DNA of 64,000 bases, taken from contig CM044868.1 in NCBI GenBank assembly GCA_024500155.1, positions 41,860,165-41,924,164 on the forward strand, read 5' to 3'. Made by a program: the position numbers and the translations under genes. The DNA comes from Chenopodium formosanum. Lineage: Eukaryota; Streptophyta; Magnoliopsida; Caryophyllales; Amaranthaceae. Position 1 is the first letter of the stretch. Each line of letters begins with the position of its first letter. Shown here piece by piece: positions 54,641 through 64,000 of the stretch. The notes beneath the pieces are model-generated. The model was not told the DNA's origin, ran no database searches, and saw nothing but the letters and a program-made list of their open reading frames with translations.

Positions 54641-55877
54641 TTTTTTAGAGTCAAGTCATAGATTTTTTTTTTTAATTTGAGTCAACCCGGATTTTTATTC
54701 TCGTATCCTGCACAAGAGTCAACTAGTTTTGGTCATAGCTGGAGTTCTAGAAAGAGTTACGTGTTGTGACACCTATAGATCTGTAGCCCTGAGTTTTATC
54801 TATCATTTGGCGTTAATTTCGTCCCAATTAGAGTCACAGATAAAAAGTTATAACCGATATACTACAACCTATTTAGTTTAGGTGTCTTTTTAGCATCAAC
54901 TTCCTATTTTATTTTTATTTTTTTTTTAATTTTTAATTTTTTTTATATCTTTTTGTGTCAAGCTAGTCTTATCCTAGTCCTTTAATCCGTGTCAACTCTT
55001 ATAACATAGGATTATAGATTTTTATTTTTATTTATCTTATTTATTTTTTATACCCATGAATTCTAACTCTTCTAGAATTCTAGTCCTCTTCCTAGTTTCT
55101 TGTGATTTTTTGTGCTAACCTTAACATGTGTTCTTTGTCTTTGATTGTGGTTCATCTTATTTATGACTAATGATTGCCATTGGACCGTTTTCACCTAGTA
55201 AATAGCATAAACATTAAAATTGGACAAAATTAATCAAGTTAGTTTGTCTTTTAGTCTTCTGCGCTATTTGGTCATTGGGTCCTTTGTTTTTCACAACGTC
55301 CTCATGTCTAGACATGCAATCATACCATGAGTTTTAATAAACTCACCTAATCACACATGTTGAGTCATTGCACACACTTTGTCTTCGAGTAACGCACTAT
55401 ATTGTTTATGGTCGTATACTGGGACCATGCATGCATCGTTTTTCCGTCGTAATATGAATGAGTGGAGTATTTCCCATCAGTTTTCAAAATTGTTTCATAC
55501 ACTCTTCCTTTCCAATCCGAATATTTAGTTAATGCATTAGATGAGTTCATCATTGCACAGTACTTAAGTCTAAAATCACTAGGCAGTTGTTGGAAGAATA
55601 AGGGGAACGTCACTACTTCCTTCTTTCCTTCAATCAAAGCATCATCAACAACAAACATTTTTCCTCACCAGGCGACAAAAAGTTACTCATAAATAGCCAT
55701 GAAGACAAGGCACGATTCAAGCTTCTCACCAAGATTTCATGTTTTCTCCTTCTTTTTTTTCAAACCCTTACCTTCTAAAAATTCTAGCATAGGTTCTCCT
55801 TATCCATGTGTCTATGTGTCACATTTTTTACCTTCTTCATAAATGAGCATCTCTTTCTTACATTCGATCATGTGATT

Positions 55878-55913
<36 letters not shown>

Positions 55914-56331
55914 ATTGCCGAACTGAACACAAGGTATATCAATGATTTGAGGTACCTTTGCAACCCTGTCATTCCCCGTTAACCACTCAATCACATATCC
56001 ATTTCTTCATCAACCACTTTGAGCCTTGTCTAACGTTTGGCCTTAATTTTTTCAACCCACATTCACTCAACCCTGGGATTGGAAGATGTGTAATTTGTAT
56101 AACATTCAAAAAGCAAGTAAAAAAAAAAAAGTAAAGCAACAATAAAACAGTGTCTAAGGGCAAGTGTTCCAATGTCTTTGATATGAACACGTCTTAAATT
56201 GCGTCTCTCATCGAGTGCTAGGTACCGTGCTTGAGAAACATGAATGCTAAGTGAGTGATGGACCGTATGATCTGACATTGTCCACGTTGATTCAAAAGAA
56301 TGAAAATAAAAATAATCAAATAAAAAAAAAA
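54641..56331 (+). other. Internal region of element B
   Basis: It has no gag-pol. It is AT-rich and includes an A-run (about 55880-55910). One reverse-strand frame (55365-55658) is listed separately. A further reverse-strand frame at 55987-56190 has no recognised motif. Confidence 0.6.
55365..55658 (-). CDS. Unrecognised 97-residue antisense frame in element B
   Basis: The frame starts MFVVDDALIEGKKEVVTFPL and contains FFQQLPSDFRLKY, LTKYSDWKGRVYETILKTDG and a Trp near its end. The spacing of PLFFQQLP, then W-GRVYETIL-TDGKY, then a W is faintly like a plant B3 DNA-binding domain, but key positions cannot be confirmed by eye. Its composition looks more protein-like than the surrounding short frames. 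It may be a captured gene fragment, parallel to the antisense PMD fragment in element A, or chance. Confidence 0.2.
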   Translation of the reverse strand: MFVVDDALIEGKKEVVTFPLFFQQLPSDFRLKYCAMMNSSNALTKYSDWKGRVYETILKTDGKYSTHSYYDGKTMHAWSQYTTINNIVRYSKTKCVQ

Positions 56332-56478
56332 CGGCTATTTCACCAAATGCCACAGAGTACTTTGAAAATTCACCAAATGCCATCCAACTTTTCAAAATTC
56401 ACCAAATGCCACTCACAAACAGTATAATGACATGACGTGCCGTTAATGAGGTTTGGACGTTAACAGTCCGTTATTGCA
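56332..56478 (+). repeat. Left terminal inverted repeat of the MULE with iterated sites
   Basis: TTCACCAAATGCCA occurs at 56339, 56369 and 56398, spaced 29-30 bases apart. It recurs beyond the repeat at 56518, with a variant (TTCATGAAATGCCA) at 56488. These are candidate transposase binding sites. Confidence 0.9.
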
Positions 56479-56649
56479 AAACTTATTTCATGAAATGCCA
56501 CTGAAGAGTTTATATATTTCACCAAATGCCATTACTTTATCAGGTTTTACACAAAACCCCTCTGTTTTAATGAGTTGCAACGGCTAGTTATTTTTGTAAC
56601 ATATTTTAATTTTTTTGGGGGAAAACTAGCCGTTGCAACCCTTTTTTTG

Positions 56650-56656
56650 TATAAAT
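56650..56656 (+). promoter_or_regulatory. TATA box of the GRF-finger gene
   Basis: TATAAAT lies 44 bases before the ATG at 56700 and 170 bases inside the left end. The spacing fits transcription starting about 30 bases downstream and a very short leader. Confidence 0.55.
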
Positions 56657-56699
56657 TTGTCCCTAAGAACACACAAAGGCAGTCCTTTGTTATCTAACC

Positions 56700-57062
56700 A
56701 TGAGTTTGCTATCAAACACATCTTCCTCAATAAATGAGTGTGCATATGATAGAGTTCTAAACAAATTTTGCAAGTGTGGTAAGAAATACGCAATTAGAAG
56801 CTCGGAGTCAACATGTAATCCACAAAGGTTGTATTATAAGTGTGACTCATGTAATAGCTTCAAATGGTGTAAAACTCAAATGCACGAAGCAGGTCAAAGT
56901 AGGGGAAGCTCATTTGTAAGGGATAACTCAGCACAAAGCAACTTGTATGAAGAAGTGAAACAATTGAAGAAGAAAATCAAGCAACAACAAAAAGTTTTGA
57001 ATTGTATAATGAAATTAGGGGCACTGATGTGTGTTGTAATTGTGATTGTAATGTTGAAATGA
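56700..57062 (+). CDS. Small GRF-type zinc finger protein with coiled coil and C-terminal membrane segment
   Basis: An intact frame of 120 residues. Residues 24-57 form a GRF-type zinc finger: CKCGKKYAIRSSEST, NPQRLYYKCDSC, then FKW. The likely ligands are C24, C26, C48 and C51. GRF fingers are known to bind nucleic acid, often single-stranded, in nucleases and topoisomerases. Residues about 76-98 (YEEVKQLKKKIKQQQKVL) look like a coiled coil. Residues about 100-118 (IMKLGALMCVVIVIVMLK) are a hydrophobic segment, so the protein may be tail-anchored. The ATG is the first after a TATA box. The gene faces the transposase gene inside the same transposon and is undamaged. The domains are seen by eye; a role in transposition is inferred. 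Confidence 0.75.
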   Translation: MSLLSNTSSSINECAYDRVLNKFCKCGKKYAIRSSESTCNPQRLYYKCDSCNSFKWCKTQMHEAGQSRGSSFVRDNSAQSNLYEEVKQLKKKIKQQQKVLNCIMKLGALMCVVIVIVMLK

Positions 57063-57320
57063 AATGGATTAATGTAATTTTCAATGAAATTTAATAAAGA
57101 GGGAAATTTAATTATGTCCATACTATAAAATAGCTTCCTGTTTATACAAAAAAAGCTTCCTGTTCAAAACATAGCTAATTGTTTGCATAAGTTTCCCAAA
57201 AATATAACATGGACATGTCAAAATAAACAACACACCACACACTACAGTGATTATGTTCAAAAAATTACATTGAATGTTCAGGCTGCTGTGGGTGCATTAA
57301 GAAAGGGAGTTGATGTCCAT
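57063..57320. other. Convergent intergenic region of the MULE
   Basis: These 258 bases lie between the two stop codons. TTTAATAAAGAGG near 57090 is a possible polyadenylation signal for the plus-strand gene. AT-rich sequence beyond it may serve the transposase gene on the other strand. Confidence 0.5.
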
Positions 57321-60300
57321 TCATGCTGTTGCTTTCTTTGATTTCTTCTTGGGATGAGAGGTGACCTTTGATGTGGTTGCTTTAGCTGTTGAGGTTTTTT
57401 TCCTAGATGCACAAGTCAACATGTTGTGCCCCAATTCACCACATAAGCTGCACTTAACTGTAGAGTGCCTCTTTCCTTTTCTAGCTTCATTTGGCCCTCT
57501 TTTTCTTTGCTTTTTTGGTCTTCCTACAGATCTTTTTACCATTGGTGGTAATATCTCAAGAAGGTTGACTGATGGCCAATGACTTGGGTCAGGCATTGGG
57601 TGCATATGCTCTGCATAAGTAAGCTTGTATGCCTTCCCTTTGAAGCAAGGAGCTACAAAGTCTGTAGGTTGTAGCCTCTGATGATATATAACCCTTAGCA
57701 CATGTTTGCAAGGGATCCCTGAATGCTGCCACTTCCCACATCCACAAGTGCCTCTGCTTAGCTTTATGGGAAAATGCACATGTTGGTCTCTAACCTCAAA
57801 TTCATCACCACCACAAGGGGTTGCATAGCATAGCCTAGACTCATCTGATCTTGCTTGCAGAACCTTTGTGGCATACTCAGTTAGGTCCATATCCCCCATG
57901 CCCATAGCTTTGTCAAACCTTGAGCCAATCCTCTTCATTGCCAATTGCCTTATTGCTGCAATACAACATTGACACAGCACTGTCAATACAAAGAATTCAT
58001 TTGTGTTAAAGCTAATATTTCTGTGCTGTGTGGTTACCTTCAAGTAATCTCAGAACAGGGAGATCTCTGTAGGGTTGTGTGCATGAATTGAATGATTCTA
58101 CAAAATTTGTAGTGTTATGATCACAACACAATGCAGGATCAAACTTATGCTTAGACCAAACCTCAGTGCAGCTCTCTAAGTATTCAACAGCCTTAGGATT
58201 GTACTCATGTATTTTCTTCATTGCTTTGTTGAATACATACTCATTATATGCATCTGCTGCAATCCAGAAAAGCTTATGGAAGGCTGAACCACTGAATCCT
58301 TTGGCCTTGCAGTTTGTGTACAAGTGCTGGCAACACACTCTTCTTGTTGCTCTAGGGAATGTTTCATGGATTGCTGTGTCAACACCCTGCATGAAAAGCT
58401 ATCAGTTAATACCTAAGACAATATATCATCATTTAAAACAAAAACAAACTTCTGAAAGGTGGCTTACCTTCATCCTGTCAGAGATGAAAGTCCAATCATC
58501 TCTACTGCAGCCTTCCTTGTCAAATAGGATTTTCAAGTTCCTTAAGAAATAACCCCAACTGTCAATGCTTTCAGTCCCAACCACTCCATAAGCTATGAGA
58601 AAAATCTCATTGTTCCCATCAATCCCAAGTGCAGTCAGCAAGATTCCCTTGAAATGCCCACTTAAGTGAGCTCCATCAATGCCAATTATGGGTCTGCAGC
58701 CCCTCAAGAATCCCCTACATTGGGCAGCAAATGAAAAAAACAAGCCTTGAATCTTGGTGGCTGATTTGCAGTTGCTTCACCCCAACTGACCAGAGCATAG
58801 CTCCCTGGGTTAGTCTCTTTTACCATTTCAGCATACTTAGGCAGTAGTGAGTATGCCTCTCCAAACCCCCCATGAATCCTCTCCTTACACATTGCCTTCA
58901 CCTTGTAAAAGAGCCTCTTTTTAACTTCAATCCTGTACCTTTCCATACAAAGTCTTTGTAAAGACTCAACTGGGATGTCAGGATTTGCTTGAATGTCTGA
59001 CTGCAGATGTCTACACAGCCACTCAAAATTTACAACTAGGTTAAGCTCCAGCCTTCCACAACCTCTATGCTCCCCTGTTAAAGTTTTGATTGCCCAGCTC
59101 ACCTTGTCTGTCATGGTGGAAGCATGGATTCTCCAGTTGCAACCATCTACTGCACACCTTGCTATATATCTTGTTTTGTCACTCTTCTCAACATAAACAC
59201 CAAATCCTTCTTGTATGCAGTAGTCTTTGAAAACTTCCATAAATGACTCCCTGTCCCCAAATATCAACCATGGCTCTAATTTGATTGCTCCAAACTCTTG
59301 ATGTGTCCAAATCTTTCCATTCTTGTAGGTCTTATCCATGGTTGAACTACCATCTAGATAATCCTCAAATTGCTTATCCTGAATGTCATCATATAGACAA
59401 TCTACCTCTGTCTCATCCTCTATGAAATCACCAATATCTGATTCAGAGTCATCTTCACTATCTGATTGCATATAATCATCATCTTCACTATCACTACCAG
59501 ACTCAGCTGACCTCTGCTCACTCAACTCATCAGGTACTGTGTTTGTACCCTTATTTCTTTCTGATCTCCTCACAGTAACAGATTTCCCCTCAGAATTAAC
59601 CTTTTTTGCTGCACTCTTCTTGGACCTAAATCCCTCAGGTCTTGATCTGCCTCCCTTTTTAGGTTTGGAACATTGAGCTGCTGTTGATTCTGTTAGTTGA
59701 GTTGAGGTGTTTAGTGGTACTGTTGCAGTTTGTGGTTCAGGTGAAACTGGTGGTGGACTTACATGAGGTTCAGGTGAAACTGGAGGTTGAGGTGGTTGTT
59801 GTGGTGGTGGGGTTGTTTCTGGTTGATTTGAAGTTGGGTGTTGAGGTGGTGGTGTTGTTTCTGGTTGATTTGAAGCTGGGTGTTGAGGTGGTGGTGTTGT
59901 TTCTGGTTGATTTGAAGCTGGGTGTTGAGGTGGTGGTGTTGTTTGTGGTTGGGTAGAGGACTCACTGGTTGTTTTTTTGGGGGTTGTTTTCCTTGCCCTT
60001 TTTTTGGGGGTTGTTTTCCTTGCCCTTTTTTTGTGTGTTGTTTTGGGCTGGTTCAGAGGTGAAGCTGGGTGGGAGTGTTTAGGTGGAGTTGAGGGTTGAG
60101 TACTTTCTTCAGCCACAGGCTAAGATGGCCCAGGGAATACTTCATCAGCAACTGGAGTGTCAAACACTCTTATATACTCAAAATCACCATCATCTAGATT
60201 AGACACAGGAACCTCAACTGCAACCTTAAAGGCTTCCTGTTCCTTCAACTCTCTCTCAGCCTGGGCCTTCTCCTGTTCCAATCTAGCCTTCTCAGCCATG

Positions 60301-60633
60301 GCCTTTACCCTTTTATCCCAATTAGCCAGAGCATCCTTAAACACCTGCCCAGGACTTTCTTTCTCCTCTAACAAAATTACTACTGTTTCCTTACCTTGAA
60401 ACCAATCCCACATTCTCAACATGTCCCTATCCCCACACAACTCCAATTTCCTATTAGTCCTAGGTGGCATTACATACAAACTAAAGTATTTAGGAAGGAT
60501 CACATTTTTCTTAACAGAGTCCTCAAACATGAACTCATACAAGTCCATTAGACTAGTTCTGTCAGTATCATCAACCAGGACATCAAACCCCTGATCTCTG
60601 TAATGGACATCAAGCCACACTCTACTTATCCTA
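57321..60633 (-). pseudogene. MULE transposase gene (MuDR type), nearly intact
   Basis: Exons are at 60633-58468, 58386-58038 and 57955-57321. The introns have good ends: AAG|GTAAGC...CAG| (58467-58387) and GAAG|GTAACC...GCAG| (58037-57956). The N-terminus (60620-60120) looks like the PB1-like domain of plant MULE proteins. A Pro/Thr-rich and acidic linker and the MuDR DNA-binding domain follow (FMEVFKDYCIQEGFGVYVEK, CNWRIHAS). The DDE core has IIGIDGAHLSG, FISDRM and NFVESFN. A SWIM finger (CGCGKWQHSGIPCKH) and a zinc knuckle (CSLCGELGHNMLTC) close it. Two lesions are visible: an in-frame TAG (60120-60122) and a one-base slip at a T7 run near 58735. No clear start ATG is seen. Confidence 0.9.
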
Positions 60634-61296
60634 TCAACAACAAATTACAGGCATATTACTTCACTAAACAACAACACATAAGATTTATATGAACACACCA
60701 CACAGCATAACAGGCCAAACCATTACCAACAATGCCACTACAAAAATCGCAAAAAATGTAACTCAAATACTTCACATTCAAAAACCAAAACAATACCAAA
60801 TCAATACACAACAACTAACATTTTTAACTTGAAATTTAAGATTATTTCACACAGTCAAGTCAAGTCATCACATTTAACAAGAACATTGCAAAAAACCCTA
60901 ACCCTAACTCAATTCTCGCAAAAAATGTTAGATTCAACACGCGAAAGCAAGATCGAAATTGAGAATTTACCTTGTTTGCTATCTCCAACACCCCAAAGTC
61001 GAATTCAAGTGCTTTAAGCTTCAACTTCCTCCCCTACTTGTTAGCGCTGTTCTTGTTTGCCCAACTTCAACAGAAAAAAAAACCTTCAATTTTTGGGAAT
61101 GTCTGGTACAGGTGTTGAAGAAAGCTTCTTGATTGATTATGGATTTAGGATTTGAATAAGGGTGAACGCTCGAAGAACAGAGAAGAAGAATGAGATGAAT
61201 TTTGGTTTTTTTTTTTTTTATCTAACTTGAACAAGTCAGAGAGTCAATGAGGTTCAACGCGCCATTAAGTCCAACAAAGGGCATACTCGTCATTTC
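60634..61296 (-). promoter_or_regulatory. Upstream region of the transposase gene
   Basis: A reverse-strand donor-like ACAAG|GTAAAT at about 60971 suggests a leader exon (about 60975-61090) and an intron ending near 60634 (GTTGATAG|). There is no ATG in that exon. A telo-box-like AAACCCTAACCCTAAC lies at 60894-60909. The first coding ATG remains unresolved. Confidence 0.4.
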
Positions 61297-61442
61297 GCAA
61301 TAACGGACTGTTAACGTCCAAACCTCATTAATGGCACGTCATGTCATTATACTGTTTGTGAGTGGCATTTGGTGAATTTTGAAAAGTTGGATGGCATTTG
61401 GTGAATTTCCAAAGTGCTTAGTGGCATTTGGTGAAATAGCCG
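61297..61442 (-). repeat. Right terminal inverted repeat of the MULE
   Basis: It is the reverse complement of 56332-56478 with few changes. TGGCATTTGGTGAA occurs three times (about 61364, 61392 and 61421), mirroring the left-end sites. Confidence 0.9.
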
Positions 61443-62660
61443 GAAAAAAAAACTTGCAAAGTCTAAATTTTCAAATACACAATTACACATCTTGGAGGCA
61501 TCTCTCGGGTCTTGAGCCTTTTACCCCTTTCTTCCTTAAACCATCAGCTTAACCACATTACAACCCTTGAAATACCTTTTTGAGGTGTACACACTTGTGC
61601 AAAGTTCGGTTAGAGCTATGTCCGGCTTGATACCTAACGGATACGTAGGCAACCTCACATGGAGGTGCGGCCACATTCATATTCATATCCATGCATGATC
61701 GAGTCAAAGAATATCCAATGCTTACCCCTACCCATTTAGAGCTAGACTTGGGGGCTTAGCTTGAACCCACATCATTTAGCTTACCCAACCTAAAGAGTCA
61801 TCATCTTTGACTCTTCTCACATATATTTCCATCACCATGACCCTTGCAGCCAGCCTTAGTATTACATTCACACACTTCACTCACACATCCATATCCATAT
61901 CGATCATCCTTCCCTTTAAGAACCCTTTATCATGAAATCTTGTTTCAACACTGTGCATGTTTTATCATCTTTCAAGACAATATTCATTAGAAGAAACATT
62001 GTATACTTGTTGTGTGCTGAGCAACATTTATATATCAATGACTTTTAATCATACAAAGCATATCGTGCTTAGCTCCTTCACTTAAGCAACATTCATTATG
62101 CAATACTCAATAATCACTTCATCTATATACGTGCTTAGCCTTCAGACCTAAGTGACGTTCAAGATCGTTTCTTTACACCATATATGATGCTTAGCTCCAT
62201 GACTTAAGTTCACTCATCTATCATGTCACATGATGTAATTGTCCTTAGCCTCCTAGCCTAAGAACATGCATCATGCATACAATCCATGCGATTCATTTCA
62301 TTTTCCTCAAGCAGATGTTCACAACTTCTTCCCTTTTTCATCTTTTTTCTTTTGAGGAAGTTCAAAAACTTTTTAAAAATTTTTTCTCATCAAGGGAAGT
62401 TCGAAAATAAAAGTTCAATTTTCACGTCTTTCTTTTTCGGGAGAAAGTCGGTACCATCCACTCGTCTCATGACAAAAATGACGAAATTTTTTTGCTTTTT
62501 GCATTGTTGATTGCTTGTGTCTGCTCATACATTCAAATCATACTTATACACACACAATCACATGTCATACACATGTCATGTCGTGTCAAGTCAAAACTTG
62601 GTCAAGTCAATCATAGTCTATACGAGTCCCTTGACAAATTTTATTTTGCAGGTCTCAATT
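61443..62660 (+). other. Element B 3' internal region
   Basis: It has no gene. The segment ACCTAACGGATACGTAGGCA (61633-61652) and the repeated CTTAGC/ATGACTTAAG pattern (62060-62250) look like decayed 3' sequence of Ogre/Tat-like elements. The short frames from 62286 onward are AT-rich and overlap the repeats. Confidence 0.5.
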
Positions 62661-62946
62661 ACAGCCCACGTTCGGGGACAAGCGGACCACCTATAGCCCA
62701 CGTCCGGGGACAAGCGGACTATTTATATCCCACGTTCGGGGACAAGCAAACCTTATACAGCCTACGTCCAGGGACAAGCGGACCATCTACAACCCACGTC
62801 TCGGGATAAGCGGACCATCTACAGCCCACGTCCGGGGACAAGCGGACCATCTACAACCCACGTCCGGGGACAAGCGGACCATTGACAGCCCACGTCCGGG
62901 GACAAGCGGACCATCTACAACCCACGTTTGGGGACAATCGAACCAC
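62661..62946 (+). repeat. Nine-copy 32-bp tandem repeat
   Basis: The consensus is ACA-CCCACGTCCGGGGACA followed by AGCGGACCATCT. Each unit can fold as GTCCG-GGGACAAG-CGGAC. The last unit has GTTTG...CGAAC, and the lone unit in element A (about 2490) has GTTC...GAAC, so stem changes are partly compensated. The open frames through this array are repeat by-products. Confidence 0.9.
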
Positions 62947-63079
62947 CATCATTTCATGGCGCAAGGTTCTCGATACACAAAGACTTAGAGTCTTAATAGA
63001 CAAGTTTTTCCTCAAGGATGGAAAATTGTCGGTCGTTGTCATCTCTCAAAGCGAAGAAGTCAGCGATTACATCATATGT

Positions 63080-63383
63080 CGACTTTCCTCAAGCATGGAA
63101 AGTATCTCAACCGGTGGGTTTCTTCAAGCATAGAAAGCTACCAAATTCATCTGTCGACTTTCCTCAAGAATGGAAAGTATTATCGGTGGTTTCTTCAAGC
63201 ATAGAAAACCATCAATTCATATGTCGACTTTCCTCAAGCAGGGAAAGTATCATCTGATAGATTTCTTCAAGCATAGAAAGCTATTAAACTCATCTGTCGG
63301 CTTTCCTCAAGCATGGAAAGTATTTCAACAAACGTCATATGGTGGATTCCTTCTAGCATAGGAAACTACCAAACTCATTTGTC
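63080..63383 (+). repeat. Hairpin array of element B, four units
   Basis: Units of about 70-85 bp match the array at 2548-2980. Each has CTTTCC-TCAAGCAT-GGAAAG followed by a second stem such as GGTGGGTTTC, loop TTCAAGCATA, then GAAAGCTACC. Stems change together (TTTC/GAAA in units 1-3, TTCC/GGAA in unit 4; GGTGG/CCATC in unit 2) while the TCAAGCAT loop is constant. Confidence 0.88.
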
Positions 63384-63564
63384 ACCGATACACTAGTGTC
63401 AGATACGCATCCTATCCCTTTACTCTTTTATCTGTAGAACTAACATTTTTTGTAGGTATCAGCGTATATAGGGTGATTTAGGATAGCAGAACGTCTTAAA
63501 TCATTCTCCGTCCCAATCGACTACGTTGACTATCGTTTTCAAAACTGACGTTTCTACAAACTCA

Positions 63565-63581
63565 GTCAAAGTGGGGGCTTC
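63565..63581 (+). promoter_or_regulatory. Polypurine tract of element B
   Basis: TCAAAGTGGGGGCTTC lies directly before TGTAGACACC, as in element A. Confidence 0.8.
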
Positions 63582-64000
63582 TGTAGACACCTAAAAATGT
63601 CTCCCCAAAACCAAACCCGATGATGAACAACTTTTCACCGCCATTATTGGTCGAGTTGAGTATTTAATCTTGGAGTGCTTAAATCCATATTTCCATTTGA
63701 TAAAACCAACCTAACTCCTATCCTATTTCCCCAAACCATAACTTATTTTCCTGTTTTCGTGCCTTTAAACCCAAAATAATTCATTTCGTGTCCTTTTTAT
63801 AAAAACGTTTAGTACAATTTTTTTGGTCCATTATCTGGGTTAAATGATTGATTATTTGGATGGGGATTTAAAAGAGCTTTCCAATGATATATTATATGCC
63901 AAAATACGAGTTATAACGAATAAGTTATGGCCAAAATATTAAATTGAGCCCAAACCGAACTTAAGCCCACCTTACCTACGACCCAATGATCATGTGGAGG
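63582..64000 (+). repeat. 3' LTR of element B, first 419 bases
   Basis: It starts TGTAGACACCTAAAAATG, nearly identical to 3179-3300 and then diverging in the AT-rich part. The LTR continues beyond the window. The palindrome cluster seen in element A would start at about the window edge. Confidence 0.85.

Larger units (their letters stand above)
56332..61442. mobile_element. 5.1 kb Mutator-like transposon (MULE) with two convergent genes
   Basis: Terminal inverted repeats of about 147 bp (56332-56478 and 61297-61442) start CGGCTATTTCACCAAATGCC and end GTCCGTTATTGC. The flanks are A-runs (56322-56331 and GAAAAAAAA from 61443), consistent with a 9-bp duplication in A-rich DNA. Inside are a small GRF-zinc-finger gene on the plus strand (56700-57062) and a spliced transposase gene on the minus strand (57321-60633). 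The 258 bases between their stop codons form a convergent junction. The layout recalls maize MuDR (mudrA/mudrB), but the second gene is different. Confidence 0.93.
41053..64000 (+). mobile_element. Element B: non-coding Ogre/Tat-like LTR element, host of four insertions, runs off the window
   Basis: Same family as element A. It starts at 41053 inside the Athila integrase with a palindrome made of two inverted copies of the LTR 3' end. A primer-site motif follows at 42042. Its own internal sequence survives at 42060-42456, 52858-52932, 53971-54007, 54641-56322 and 61452-63581, about 4.5 kb in total, without gag-pol. The 3' LTR begins at 63582. If the left TG end is a true insertion end, CTCAT (41048-41052) should recur after the 3' LTR beyond the window. 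Confidence 0.75.

Noticed and set aside
60894..60909. Telomere-like AACCCTAACCCTAA
   Set aside because: Two units only, in the upstream region of the transposase gene. A telo-box-like promoter motif is more likely than a telomere relic.
62661..62946. Regular 32-bp repeats resembling a CRISPR array
   Set aside because: There are no unique spacers between repeats, and the context is a plant retroelement.
62492..63361. Open frames over the repeat arrays of element B
   Set aside because: They are produced by tandem repeats whose unit length keeps frames open, with no domain or codon signal.

Overview
This window is a block of nested plant transposable elements in AT-rich nuclear DNA, almost certainly from an angiosperm, probably a eudicot. 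A Caryophyllales source is only a guess from the style of the repeats. I recognise no intact host housekeeping gene. The evidence for a plant is Ty3/gypsy elements of Athila, Tekay and Ogre/Tat type, a Ty1/copia element, Mutator-like (MULE) transposons, a plant mobile domain gene fragment, and a piece of plant mitochondrial 18S rRNA. All family names come from motifs read by eye. No database search was run.

Layout. Positions 1-4888 are the right-hand part of a non-coding, Ogre-like LTR element (element A). It carries an antisense plant-mobile-domain pseudogene, a hairpin repeat array and a complete 3' LTR. Positions 4889-11060 hold microsatellites and repeats that sit inside TA tracts. The largest is a 5.2 kb element with two RNase H-like gene fragments and two tRNA-like cloverleaves. 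From 12034 a forward Athila element runs to 41052. It is interrupted by a Tekay-type solo LTR (16555-18272) and by a full Tekay chromovirus (18862-39565, target duplication CTTTG). The Tekay integrase is itself interrupted by a reverse-strand non-autonomous gag-only element (26604-35610, target duplication CATAG).

At 41053 the Athila integrase is cut by a second copy of the Ogre-like family (element B). It opens with a near-perfect 986 bp LTR palindrome and runs past the right edge. Element B has no gag-pol of its own. It hosts a 10.4 kb copia element carrying mitochondrial 18S rRNA sequence (42457-52852), a 1.0 kb MULE derivative with an exact 9-bp duplication (52942-53961), a 0.63 kb foldback element (about 54008-54640), and a 5.1 kb MULE (56332-61442). 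That MULE has a transposase gene and a convergent gene for a small GRF-zinc-finger membrane protein. Element B ends with a 32-bp repeat array, the hairpin array, a polypurine tract and its 3' LTR (from 63582).

Working relationships. The two-gene MULE is the most coherent candidate system. Its transposase keeps the DDE residues, the SWIM finger and a zinc knuckle, and is broken by only one stop and one single-base slip. Its partner gene is intact. The Athila element and the gag-only element share the start of their LTRs and the type of primer binding site, so an Athila-type element probably mobilised the gag-only one. The hairpin arrays of elements A and B show compensatory changes in their stems, which points to a selected RNA structure in this otherwise non-coding family.
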